Below, piece after piece: positions 1-5,187 of a DNA stretch of 5,371 bases. Location: positions 1 to 5,371 of the forward strand of contig JAPUKT010000258.1 in assembly GCA_027295555.1 (NCBI GenBank). The letters run 5' to 3'. Source of the DNA: Deltaproteobacteria bacterium. Its GTDB lineage: Bacteria > Myxococcota_A > Polyangia > Polyangiales > Houyiibacteriaceae. The first letter of the stretch is position 1, and each line of letters starts with the position of its first letter. The notes under the pieces are model-generated. The model searched no databases. It was given only the letters and a program-made list of their open reading frames with translations, and was not told where the DNA came from. A program made the translations under genes and the position numbers.

Positions 1-1
1 G

Positions 2-736
2 GATGGCTTCGACACCCAATGGTGGAACGACGCACTTGGAAGGTGGGTTCAGGGCAGCCGCGTCGACTACGCCGAAGTGCTCATCGACGCGCCGGACTTG
101 AGCCGCTTCGCGGCAACCCTGGCAGTCGTGGGGCCGACAGCCACGCCCGAGCGGTTTTCGTCTGAAGAAGCGCGCCTCGCGTACTACATCAACGCGTACA
201 ACGCCCTCACGCTGCTTGGCGTCGTCGACAACTGGCCGATCTCCAGCGTGCAAGACGTCCGCGGTTGGTTGGAGCCGCGCGCAGGCTTCGGATTCTTCTA
301 CGGGCTTCGATTCTTCCTCGATGGCGGCAAGGTCAACCTCTACGATCTCGAAAACGGGATCATTCGAGGCTTCCGCGACGCGCGCATCCATGCCGCGATC
401 AACTGCGCGTCGATCTCCTGTCCGCCATTGGCGCCTTACGCGTATGACCCGCGCGAGCTCGACGGCCAGCTCGATCGCGTGACCCGCGCTTTGTGTTCGA
501 GCCCCGTGCACGTGCGCATCGATGACGAAGCGCGTGAGATTCAGCTGTCCTCGATCTTCGAGTGGTACCGCGTGGATTTCGAGGAGCACGCCCGTCGGTT
601 GGGGCGGCCCCCTACCATCGAGGACTTCATCCTTGCGTTTGCCGAGCCCGCCGTCGCCGATTCCCTCGAGCGAGCCCGCACGGCCGGTTTCGAGGTGGTT
701 TTTCAGCCATACGACTGGGGCCTAAACCGGCTTTGA
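2..736 (+). CDS. DUF547 domain-containing protein, 5' end cut by window edge
   Basis: The reading frame is open from base 2 to a TGA at 734-736 and gives 244 codons without a convincing start. The GTG at 77 is an in-frame start candidate, but the codons before it (reading WNDALGRWVQGSRVDYAEV) already look like the usual DUF547 N-terminal block, with its aromatic/Val-Asp-Tyr pattern, so the true start lies left of the window. Family hallmarks are visible: a YYINAYNALTLLGV block (about 182-223), an aromatic-rich middle with a LYDLENGIIR-type segment (about 338-367), the signature RIHAAINCASISCPPL (about 383-430) with its two cysteines and one histidine, and a late IFEWYRVDF block (about 554-580). 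DUF547 proteins are common in Gram-negative bacteria and also occur in plants and nematodes; their biochemical role is not established. A signal peptide cannot be judged because the N-terminus is missing. The family call is firm and the function is unknown. Confidence 0.88.
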   Translation, partial: DGFDTQWWNDALGRWVQGSRVDYAEVLIDAPDLSRFAATLAVVGPTATPERFSSEEARLAYYINAYNALTLLGVVDNWPISSVQDVRGWLEPRAGFGFFYGLRFFLDGGKVNLYDLENGIIRGFRDARIHAAINCASISCPPLAPYAYDPRELDGQLDRVTRALCSSPVHVRIDDEAREIQLSSIFEWYRVDFEEHARRLGRPPTIEDFILAFAEPAVADSLERARTAGFEVVFQPYDWGLNRL

Positions 737-761
737 GTACACTGGCTCACACAAAAATACT
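733..761 (+). promoter_or_regulatory. Candidate sigma70-type promoter for the barrel-protein gene
   Basis: TTGAGT (733-738) and AATACT (756-761) are separated by 17 bases, each matching four of six consensus positions. The -35 element overlaps the TGA stop of the DUF547 gene. The stretch from about 750 to 795 is markedly AT-rich for this GC-rich window. Transcription would begin near 768 and leave a leader of about 42 bases containing a good Shine-Dalgarno site. This is pattern matching only; read-through from the DUF547 gene is also possible, since no terminator hairpin was seen in the 73-base gap. Confidence 0.35.
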
Positions 762-798
762 GCATAACTCGACGAGTGGTGCAATAGATTAATAAGAC

Positions 799-806
799 GG
801 GGGAAG
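799..806 (+). promoter_or_regulatory. Purine-rich Shine-Dalgarno site fixing the start at 810
   Basis: GGGGGAAG ends three bases before the ATG at 810, and its GGGGGA core ends five bases before it. This supports that start. It contrasts with the two lipoprotein genes downstream, which lack a comparable site. Confidence 0.6.
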
Positions 807-809
807 TCC

Positions 810-2024
810 ATGGGGACATGGCGCGTTGGCGCACTGACAGTGCTACTCGGTTTGTGTTTGCTGGGAGGCACCGCGTACGCCGAAGATCGCGCCGCCGCGA
901 TCGAGGCGCCTACGGTTCCGAAATTGGTCGTCCGCCCGTTCAAGGGCGCACAAGCGAGCAAGATCCGCGGAGCGGCCGTGAAGGGCCTCAGAGGCAAGCC
1001 CGTCGAGCTGGTTCCCAGCTCCGACCAAGGGCACGTGCTTCCGGCCCGCGCCATGGGGGTCGACGCGCTCTTCGAAGGTGACGTCCTCCACGAGGACGGC
1101 GTGTGGTCGGTCTACGTGCGACTCGTCGACGGGAAGAGCGCCGACGTCATCAGCCAGCACTTCTACGAAGGGGACACCTCGACAGAGCTCGCACGCGCAG
1201 TTCAAACGGAGATGTGGGACGACTTTCAGAAAGACATCGAGAAGCTCGAGCCCGAGGTTGCGGTTGCTCCGGGGCCGGTCGGTACGGCAACCACGACGAA
1301 GGATCGGCTCGCTGCAGTCGACATCGAGCTCGATTTCAAGTTCGTCCATCGCAGCTTGACCTGGAACGACGACCTGATGGCAAACCTGCGCGACTATACG
1401 CTCGCTTTCGGACCAGGCGTTCAAACGAAGTTCCAGTACTTTCCGGGCGCGCACTTCACGAGCGGTGTCGGGGCGCAGTTCGGCATCGACTTCGAGTGGG
1501 AGCGGCTCTTCAATTTCGACTCGACCCGCGACGACGGATTCAAGTTCCCCACGGAGGCACAGCAATTTCTCGTCGGCCTCCGGTGGCGATATCCGGCAGG
1601 TCGTTGGGAGCCGACCATCATCGCCGACTACGGCGTGCACAAGTTCCAGTTCGGAGTGACCGGACCTCCGGTCACCACGGCCGGGATCCCGAGCGTCAAG
1701 TACAAGTTCTATCGGTTGGGTGCGGGATTCCGCGTCGGAATCGGCAAAAAGGAAAACTTCATCGTCGCCTTCAATGCGGCCTTCCGCGGTTTGCTGTCCG
1801 CGGGAGGCATCGAAAGCACGCAGTGGTTCCCGCAGGCCAAGGGCAACGGGATGGACGCGTTGATCGTGCTTGGATACGCGCTGCCGAAGGGCTTCGAAAT
1901 CCGGCTTGGAGTGGACTATCGCGGCTACTGGTTCGACTTGAATCCCGTCCCGCCCGCTCCTCTCGCTGGAGGCGCCCTCGACCAGTACTGGGGCATCTCG
2001 ATCGGCGCGGCCTGGCGGTACTGA
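810..2024 (+). CDS. Secreted outer-membrane beta-barrel protein with N-terminal periplasmic domain
   Basis: The 404-residue product has a classical signal peptide: Arg5, a hydrophobic core at residues 6-20, and a signal peptidase I site after Ala22-Tyr23-Ala24. The cysteine at 16 lies inside the hydrophobic core without a lipobox, so it is not a lipoprotein. Residues about 36-147 form a compact alpha/beta domain: VVRPFKG, a helix, a GVDALFEGDV strand, a VWSVYVRLVDG strand pair and a terminal helix. This order resembles the periplasmic TolB-N/CsgG/LpoB-like domains, though the match is by eye only. A Pro/Thr-rich linker (about 148-168) leads to a C-terminal half made of alternating aromatic/hydrophobic strands with Gly-rich turns, ending in AAWRY, an aromatic terminus typical of barrels recognised by the BAM machinery. 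The barrel part, about 235 residues, would fit roughly 10-12 strands. Function is unknown; porin, adhesin and structural roles are all possible. It lies 73 bases after the DUF547 gene and has its own ribosome site. The next gene, a lipoprotein, starts 55 bases later. Confidence 0.75.
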   Translation: MGTWRVGALTVLLGLCLLGGTAYAEDRAAAIEAPTVPKLVVRPFKGAQASKIRGAAVKGLRGKPVELVPSSDQGHVLPARAMGVDALFEGDVLHEDGVWSVYVRLVDGKSADVISQHFYEGDTSTELARAVQTEMWDDFQKDIEKLEPEVAVAPGPVGTATTTKDRLAAVDIELDFKFVHRSLTWNDDLMANLRDYTLAFGPGVQTKFQYFPGAHFTSGVGAQFGIDFEWERLFNFDSTRDDGFKFPTEAQQFLVGLRWRYPAGRWEPTIIADYGVHKFQFGVTGPPVTTAGIPSVKYKFYRLGAGFRVGIGKKENFIVAFNAAFRGLLSAGGIESTQWFPQAKGNGMDALIVLGYALPKGFEIRLGVDYRGYWFDLNPVPPAPLAGGALDQYWGISIGAAWRY

Positions 2025-2040
2025 GCCTCGGCTGAGCCGC

Positions 2041-2073
2041 TTGGTTCCGTCGTCGGGCCTATCGGGCTAAGAT
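2041..2073 (+). promoter_or_regulatory. Candidate promoter with -10 element TAAGAT, leaderless start at 2080
   Basis: TAAGAT (2068-2073), inside GGGCTAAGAT, lies exactly six bases before the ATG at 2080, so transcription would begin at or next to that ATG. The -35 side is weak: TTGGTT at 2041-2046 is the best candidate, but the spacer of 21 bases is too long for standard sigma70. The same GGCTAAG-N-T block with the same six-base gap precedes the paralogous gene at 2851. No Shine-Dalgarno site is seen between it and the ATG. Confidence 0.4.
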
Positions 2074-2079
2074 ATGGCC

Positions 2080-2793
2080 ATGACTCGCCTCTTTGTGTCG
2101 TGTGCCCTCATCCTGCTCGTCCTGTTGGTCTGGGGCTGTAAGGGCCGAGAGAAGCCTGTCGAGCCCTCGAACGCGGTCGAAGCGCTGCCGCCCGACACGG
2201 CGCAGGGTGCCGCCCAACCCGTCGCTCCCGGTGAGGCGGCCGACCCCGGGGCTGCGGCCGCGGCGGAACCCATTGAAGAGGCCCAGGCTGAACCTGCGAA
2301 ACCTGCGCGTGACCTTGCGTCCGAGCTTCGAGCTGCGGTGGGAAGCCCTGCGGACTGTCTCCAAGACTATCAACCGAGCACTCCGACGACGATTCGGATC
2401 AACATCAGCGCTATCATTCGCCCGACCGGGATGATCATCGAGCCTAGCGCGAGCGGACGTGGGCTTTCGGCCAACGACCGGCGATGCGTCGAGCAGCGGG
2501 TAGAAGATGTGATGTTGCCGCCGCTCGAGGGAGAAGCGTCGGAGCCCGTCTCGACCTATCTCGACATCCACTACCAACCTCCCACCATCGAGGAATTTGA
2601 CGTGGGAGGGCCGGCGCCCGAGTTGAAGGACGTCGTTGAGCCTCTTCCCAAGAAGGCCCCGATTGCTCCGAGCGGCGTCCCGATCGACGGGCCTGCGGCG
2701 GATCCCATCGAAGGACCGAGCGGAATCCCCATCGAGGGGCCGAAGGGCGTCCCCGTGGAGGGGCCAAAGCCGAGGCCGATCGAGGGTTATTAA
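2080..2793 (+). CDS. Pro-rich lipoprotein A with two-cysteine AgmX/PglI-like domain and PIEGP repeats
   Basis: The 237-residue product starts at ATG 2080. An in-frame ATG at 2074 would add two residues, but the -10-like block next to it favours 2080. A short hydrophobic signal ends in the lipobox-like VWGC, with lipid-modified Cys20; Trp at -2 is unusual. Residues 21-76 form an Ala/Pro/Glu-rich linker with net charge about -6. The core (77-192) reads as strand-helix-strand: a GSPADC block with Cys93, the strand ISAIIRPTGMII, GLSAN, then RRC with Cys136 in a helix, then a YLDIHY strand. Cys93 and Cys136 are the only cysteines after the lipobox and could form a disulfide. The Cys...PTG-V...Cys order recalls the AgmX/PglI C-terminal domain of myxobacteria and more distantly the TonB C-terminal fold; this is from memory, not a search. 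Residues 198-237 are five eight-residue repeats. It is followed 57 bases later by its paralogue. Outer-membrane placement is inferred from Lys at +2 by the enterobacterial rule, which may not hold here. Exact function is unknown. Confidence 0.82.
   Translation: MTRLFVSCALILLVLLVWGCKGREKPVEPSNAVEALPPDTAQGAAQPVAPGEAADPGAAAAAEPIEEAQAEPAKPARDLASELRAAVGSPADCLQDYQPSTPTTIRINISAIIRPTGMIIEPSASGRGLSANDRRCVEQRVEDVMLPPLEGEASEPVSTYLDIHYQPPTIEEFDVGGPAPELKDVVEPLPKKAPIAPSGVPIDGPAADPIEGPSGIPIEGPKGVPVEGPKPRPIEGY
2671..2790 (+). repeat. Five 24-base in-frame repeats encoding an xGxPIEGP tail
   Basis: Five consecutive eight-residue units close lipoprotein A: SGVPIDGP, AADPIEGP, SGIPIEGP, KGVPVEGP, KPRPIEGY. Pro at unit position 4 is invariant and Gly at position 7 occurs in all five. 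Units 3 and 4 share only about 17 of 24 bases while keeping the amino-acid pattern, so the repeats look old and maintained at protein level rather than freshly expanded. Net charge of the array is about -3. The array is expected to be extended and unstructured or polyproline-like. Confidence 0.85.
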
Positions 2794-2813
2794 GTCGACC
2801 AGGATGCCGAACG

Positions 2814-2844
2814 TTGGACGAATTGACCTGCCGCCGGCTAAGCT
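2814..2844 (+). promoter_or_regulatory. Candidate promoter with -10 element TAAGCT, leaderless start at 2851
   Basis: TAAGCT (2839-2844), inside CGGCTAAGCT, is six bases before the ATG at 2851, matching the arrangement at the upstream paralogue. TTGGAC (2814-2819), with a 19-base spacer, is the better-placed -35; TTGACC (2823-2828) is a stronger hexamer but only 10 bases away. An alternative reading is that 2839-2850 (TAAGCTGGTGAT) imitates the extended Shine-Dalgarno sequence TAAGGAGGTGAT at 10 of 12 positions, although it would then abut the start codon too closely. Confidence 0.4.
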
Positions 2845-2850
2845 GGTGAT

Positions 2851-3576
2851 ATGAGTCGCGTGATGCTCTCATGCCTCGCGGTCTTGCTGGTGGTGGGATG
2901 CAGGAGCCGAGCGGAGTCGCCCCGGGGTGCCTTTCACGCGCCGAAGCCCGCTTTCGAGACTGCGGCGCCTACCAACGTGCGTCCCATCATCGACACACCG
3001 GATCCCGCAATCATCGACACGCCCGTGATCGTCCAGAAAAAGCCACGCAAAAAACCCGCGAAGCGCGACCTAGCCGCGGAGCTTCAGAGAGCCGTCGGGA
3101 GCCCGATCGACTGTATGCGCGACTTCGAGTCGAGCGCGCCGACGAAACTTCAAATCCCGATCAGCGCGACGGTGCGCCCCACCGGAATGGTCATCCAGCC
3201 CACCGTGGGCGGCGTCGGCTTGTCCGCGAATGCGCGTCGGTGCATCGAGCAGCGCATGACCTTCGTGAAGCTGCGGCCTCTCAAAAAGCCGCTCTCGCAA
3301 ACCGTCTCGACGTTCGTCGAGGTCGACTACACCCCTCCGGTGATCGTCGAGTCGGACACCGCTTCTGACCCCGAGCTGAAGAACGTCGAGGAGCCGTTAC
3401 CCAAGCGTCCCGAGGTGCCGCCGTCCGGCCGGCCGATTCAACCGCCGACGTCCAAGCCGATCATGGATGCCAAATCGAAGGGTCCCGACGGCCCTTCCGG
3501 CAGGCCCGTCAGAGGTCCGAAGCCCCGGCCGATCGATGGATACGAGGTAGACGAAAACGCGCAGCAGTGGCTCTGA
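2851..3576 (+). CDS. Pro-rich lipoprotein B, tandem paralogue of lipoprotein A
   Basis: The 241-residue product has a short signal ending in lipobox VVGC, with Cys17 lipid-modified. Its linker (18-70) is rich in Pro and in Lys/Arg (KKPRKKPAKR near the end) with net charge about +5, opposite to that of lipoprotein A. The core (72-186) aligns to lipoprotein A with roughly 64 of 115 residues identical by hand count and one single-residue gap. Shared blocks are RDLA-EL, AVGSP-DC, PISATVRPTGM, GLSAN-RRC-EQR and PELK-V-EPLPK. Cys88 and Cys131 are 43 apart, the same distance as in the paralogue, and no other mature cysteine exists. The tail (192-231) keeps five eight-residue units in degenerate, basic form, then adds EVDENAQQWL. 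As in lipoprotein A, the core resembles the AgmX/PglI C-terminal or TonB-C-like fold. The two genes clearly arose by tandem duplication and have since diverged. Function is unknown; an envelope role with the neighbouring barrel protein is inferred from context only. Confidence 0.82.
   Translation: MSRVMLSCLAVLLVVGCRSRAESPRGAFHAPKPAFETAAPTNVRPIIDTPDPAIIDTPVIVQKKPRKKPAKRDLAAELQRAVGSPIDCMRDFESSAPTKLQIPISATVRPTGMVIQPTVGGVGLSANARRCIEQRMTFVKLRPLKKPLSQTVSTFVEVDYTPPVIVESDTASDPELKNVEEPLPKRPEVPPSGRPIQPPTSKPIMDAKSKGPDGPSGRPVRGPKPRPIDGYEVDENAQQWL
2986..3024 (+). repeat. Two-copy 15-base direct repeat encoding IIDTP in the linker of lipoprotein B
   Basis: ATCATCGACACACCG (2986-3000) and ATCATCGACACGCCC (3010-3024) are offset by 24 bases and differ at two third-codon positions. 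They encode residues 46-50 and 54-58 (IIDTP, both copies). The eight-residue offset equals the period of the C-terminal tail repeats, which may be coincidence. Confidence 0.7.
3424..3543 (+). repeat. Five degenerate eight-residue tail units in lipoprotein B
   Basis: The units are SGRPIQPP, TSKPIMDA, KSKGPDGP, SGRPVRGP and KPRPIDGY. The first and last line up with the first and last units of lipoprotein A's array, and GPKPRPI-(E/D)-GY is conserved across the boundary between the fourth and fifth units. The third unit has shifted its prolines. Net charge is about +5, against about -3 in lipoprotein A. Confidence 0.7.
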
Positions 3577-3609
3577 TGGACGCGCGGCCGTCGCCGAGCA
3601 AGTGATCTC

Positions 3610-4434
3610 ATGGGACAGCACATCACAGTCGTCGATGCGTTCACCGACGTTGCCTACGCGGGCAATCCCGCTGCCGGCTGTGTGCTCGGCCATCCGACGA
3701 CTGACGCGTGGATGCAGGCCGTGGCTCGTGAGATGCGGCACTCCGAGACGGCGTTCTGCGTTCCGTTGAGAGACGGTGGCTTTGGGTTGCGTTGGTTCAC
3801 GCCTGGCGGCGAGGTGCGGCTGTGCGGGCACGCCACGCTCGCGACCGCACATGTGCTCTGGGAGGAGGGGAGGTTGTCTCTCCACGAAACGGCGCGCTTT
3901 TCCACGCTGAGTGGCGAGCTTACGGCCACGCCGCTCGGGCGGCGGATCGAGCTCGATTTCCCCGCGCGGCCGCCCTCCGAGGTCCAGGCTCCGCTTGGGC
4001 TGCTCGACGCGCTCGGCGTCACAGCGACGTGGATCGGCCGCGATGCGGACGATTACGTCGTCCTGCTGGAGGATGAAGAGGCGGTGCGGGCTTGCAGCCC
4101 AGACTTCCGGGCGCTTCGATCCGTCGAAACGCGCGGCGTGATGATCACGGCACCTGGAGCCGAGGACGAGGTTGACTTCGTTTCACGCTTCTTCGCCCCG
4201 CGCTTCGGCATCGACGAGGACCCTGCGACTGGCTCGGCCCACTGCTGCATGACGCCGCTCTGGGCGGACCGCCTCGGAAAGCCCGCGCTGCAGGCGCGCC
4301 AACTCTCGGAACGAGGCGCCACGTTCGAGCTCGAGCTCGCCGGCGACCGCGTGAAGCTCCGAGGCACCTGCGTAACCACCCTGCGCGGCACCCTGGCAGA
4401 AAACCCACCGCGCGCCACCGGCATGATGAGCTAA
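3610..4434 (+). CDS. PhzF-family epimerase/isomerase-like protein
   Basis: The 274-residue product has the full length and the two-half layout of the PhzF family, whose members include phenazine biosynthesis PhzF and E. coli YddE; characterised members act as isomerases or epimerases on small acidic metabolites. Visible family motifs: VVDAFTDVAYAGNPAA (7-22), the SETAF block with the putative catalytic general acid/base Glu46, WFTPGGEVRLCGHATLATAHVL (62-83) and GIDEDPATGSAHC (200-212) in the second half, followed by PLWADRLGK. All expected signature residues are intact, so the enzyme is probably active; its substrate cannot be told. No phenazine genes (phzA-E, phzG) are in the window, so a phenazine role is unlikely. 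No secretion signal is present, so it should be cytosolic. The ATG is 33 bases after lipoprotein B. Upstream, AGCAAGTGATC (3597-3607) matches the extended anti-16S complement at 9 of 11 positions and may be a weak ribosome site. Co-transcription with lipoprotein B is possible. Confidence 0.92.
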   Translation: MGQHITVVDAFTDVAYAGNPAAGCVLGHPTTDAWMQAVAREMRHSETAFCVPLRDGGFGLRWFTPGGEVRLCGHATLATAHVLWEEGRLSLHETARFSTLSGELTATPLGRRIELDFPARPPSEVQAPLGLLDALGVTATWIGRDADDYVVLLEDEEAVRACSPDFRALRSVETRGVMITAPGAEDEVDFVSRFFAPRFGIDEDPATGSAHCCMTPLWADRLGKPALQARQLSERGATFELELAGDRVKLRGTCVTTLRGTLAENPPRATGMMS

Positions 4435-4443
4435 GCAGCGCGT

Positions 4444-5148
4444 TCAATACCAGCGAACGTGTTGCACCCCTTCATGGGCGGCAAGGCGTTTCACGGCCGC
4501 GTGAGAGAGCTCGGGGCGGTTAGTCTTGAGGCGAAAGCGCAGCTCGGTTTGCTGGTCGATGACACTCTCGGAGACGCCGATTTCCATGACCCGCATCTGG
4601 AGCTCCGCAAAGAGCTCGTCTGCATGTTGAAGGAGGCTATCCGAGGTCTTGGCACCGACGGACACCTCGACCGTGCGATAGACATAGCTCCTCAGGACCC
4701 TCTCGAGCACGCTGAACAACCACAAGACTACGAGTGCGGTGATGGTCGCCGCGATAGACAACGCATAGAAGCCCTGGCCAAGCACGATACCGAGCGCCGC
4801 GACAAACCAAATCGTGGCTGCCGTTGTGACGCCCCGGACCAAATCTCCCAGTTTGATGATGACGCCCGCGCCAAGGAAACCGACTCCCGTGACAATACCG
4901 GCAGCGATGCGCCCCGGGTCCACCCGGACAATCGCCGCATCGAGCTCCGTCTGATAGAGGGTCGGCAGCCTGCTGGATACGATCATGATCATCGTTGATC
5001 CCAAGCACACGAGGATCATGGTCCGCAGACCGGCTGGGCGGCCGCGAAGCTCGCGCTCCATTCCGAGTGTGCCGCCGAGCACGACCGCCAGCACGACTTG
5101 CAACAGCGCTTCGTGGTCGAGTTGATGAAAGAGACTGGAGAAATCCAC
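4444..5148 (-). CDS. MgtC/SapB-family inner-membrane protein
   Basis: Read on the minus strand, GTG at 5148 gives 234 residues. A TTG at 5187, directly after an in-frame TAG, would add 13 residues; GTG is preferred because MgtC proteins normally begin just ahead of the first membrane helix and because a -35/-10 pair lies inside those 39 bases. From the GTG, the helices run about 14-30 (LLQVVLAVVLGGTLGME, followed by Arg-Glu), 41-59, the family signature RIAAGIVTGVGFLGAGVII (80-98), then VRGVTTAATIWFVAALGIVLGQG (104-126) and a last helix near 130-150. A soluble C-terminal domain of about 80 residues with alternating strands and helices follows, matching the ACT-like domain of longer MgtC proteins. 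In enterobacteria MgtC aids survival in low magnesium and in macrophages and modulates the F-type ATP synthase; environmental homologues are of unclear role. The family call is firm; equivalence to Salmonella MgtC is not claimed. It converges on the PhzF gene with nine bases between stops. Confidence 0.9.
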   Translation of the reverse strand: MDFSSLFHQLDHEALLQVVLAVVLGGTLGMERELRGRPAGLRTMILVCLGSTMIMIVSSRLPTLYQTELDAAIVRVDPGRIAAGIVTGVGFLGAGVIIKLGDLVRGVTTAATIWFVAALGIVLGQGFYALSIAATITALVVLWLFSVLERVLRSYVYRTVEVSVGAKTSDSLLQHADELFAELQMRVMEIGVSESVIDQQTELRFRLKTNRPELSHAAVKRLAAHEGVQHVRWY

Positions 5149-5157
5149 GTGGCATCG

Positions 5158-5187
5158 AGCATACGTTCGGCCCGATCCGAGCCGCAA
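5158..5187 (-). promoter_or_regulatory. Candidate promoter for the MgtC-family gene
   Basis: On the minus strand TTGCGG (5187-5182) and TATGCT (5163-5158) are 18 bases apart, each with three to four consensus matches. The GTG at 5148 lies nine bases beyond the -10, so the transcript would carry almost no leader. No Shine-Dalgarno site is seen before the GTG, which is consistent with a near-leaderless message. Confidence 0.3.

Noticed and set aside
77..736. GTG at 77 as the start of the DUF547 gene
   Set aside because: Upstream codons in the same frame continue family-like sequence and no ribosome site precedes 77, so the gene is better read as cut by the window edge.
843..1640. Minus-strand open frame of about 265 codons opposite the barrel-protein gene
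   Set aside because: It mirrors the codon structure of a well-supported gene with signal peptide and barrel pattern; its product is low-complexity, charged, and has no recognisable domain. GC-rich DNA commonly leaves such antisense frames open.
1103..2035. Plus-strand Arg-rich open frame of about 310 codons overlapping the barrel-protein gene
   Set aside because: It is a frame-shifted reading of the barrel gene; the product is dominated by Arg and Ala without hydrophobic order, typical of a shadow.
2029..2039. CGGC-TGA-GCCG hairpin just after the barrel gene as a terminator
   Set aside because: The stem is only four base pairs with a three-base loop and no following T-run; too weak to call.
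2671..2790. CRISPR-like repeat array
   Set aside because: The 24-base units are contiguous without spacers, diverged in sequence, and in frame with a lipoprotein tail, so they are protein repeats.
3610..4434. Part of a phenazine biosynthesis cluster
   Set aside because: PhzF homologues are widespread outside phenazine producers, and no other phz gene lies nearby.
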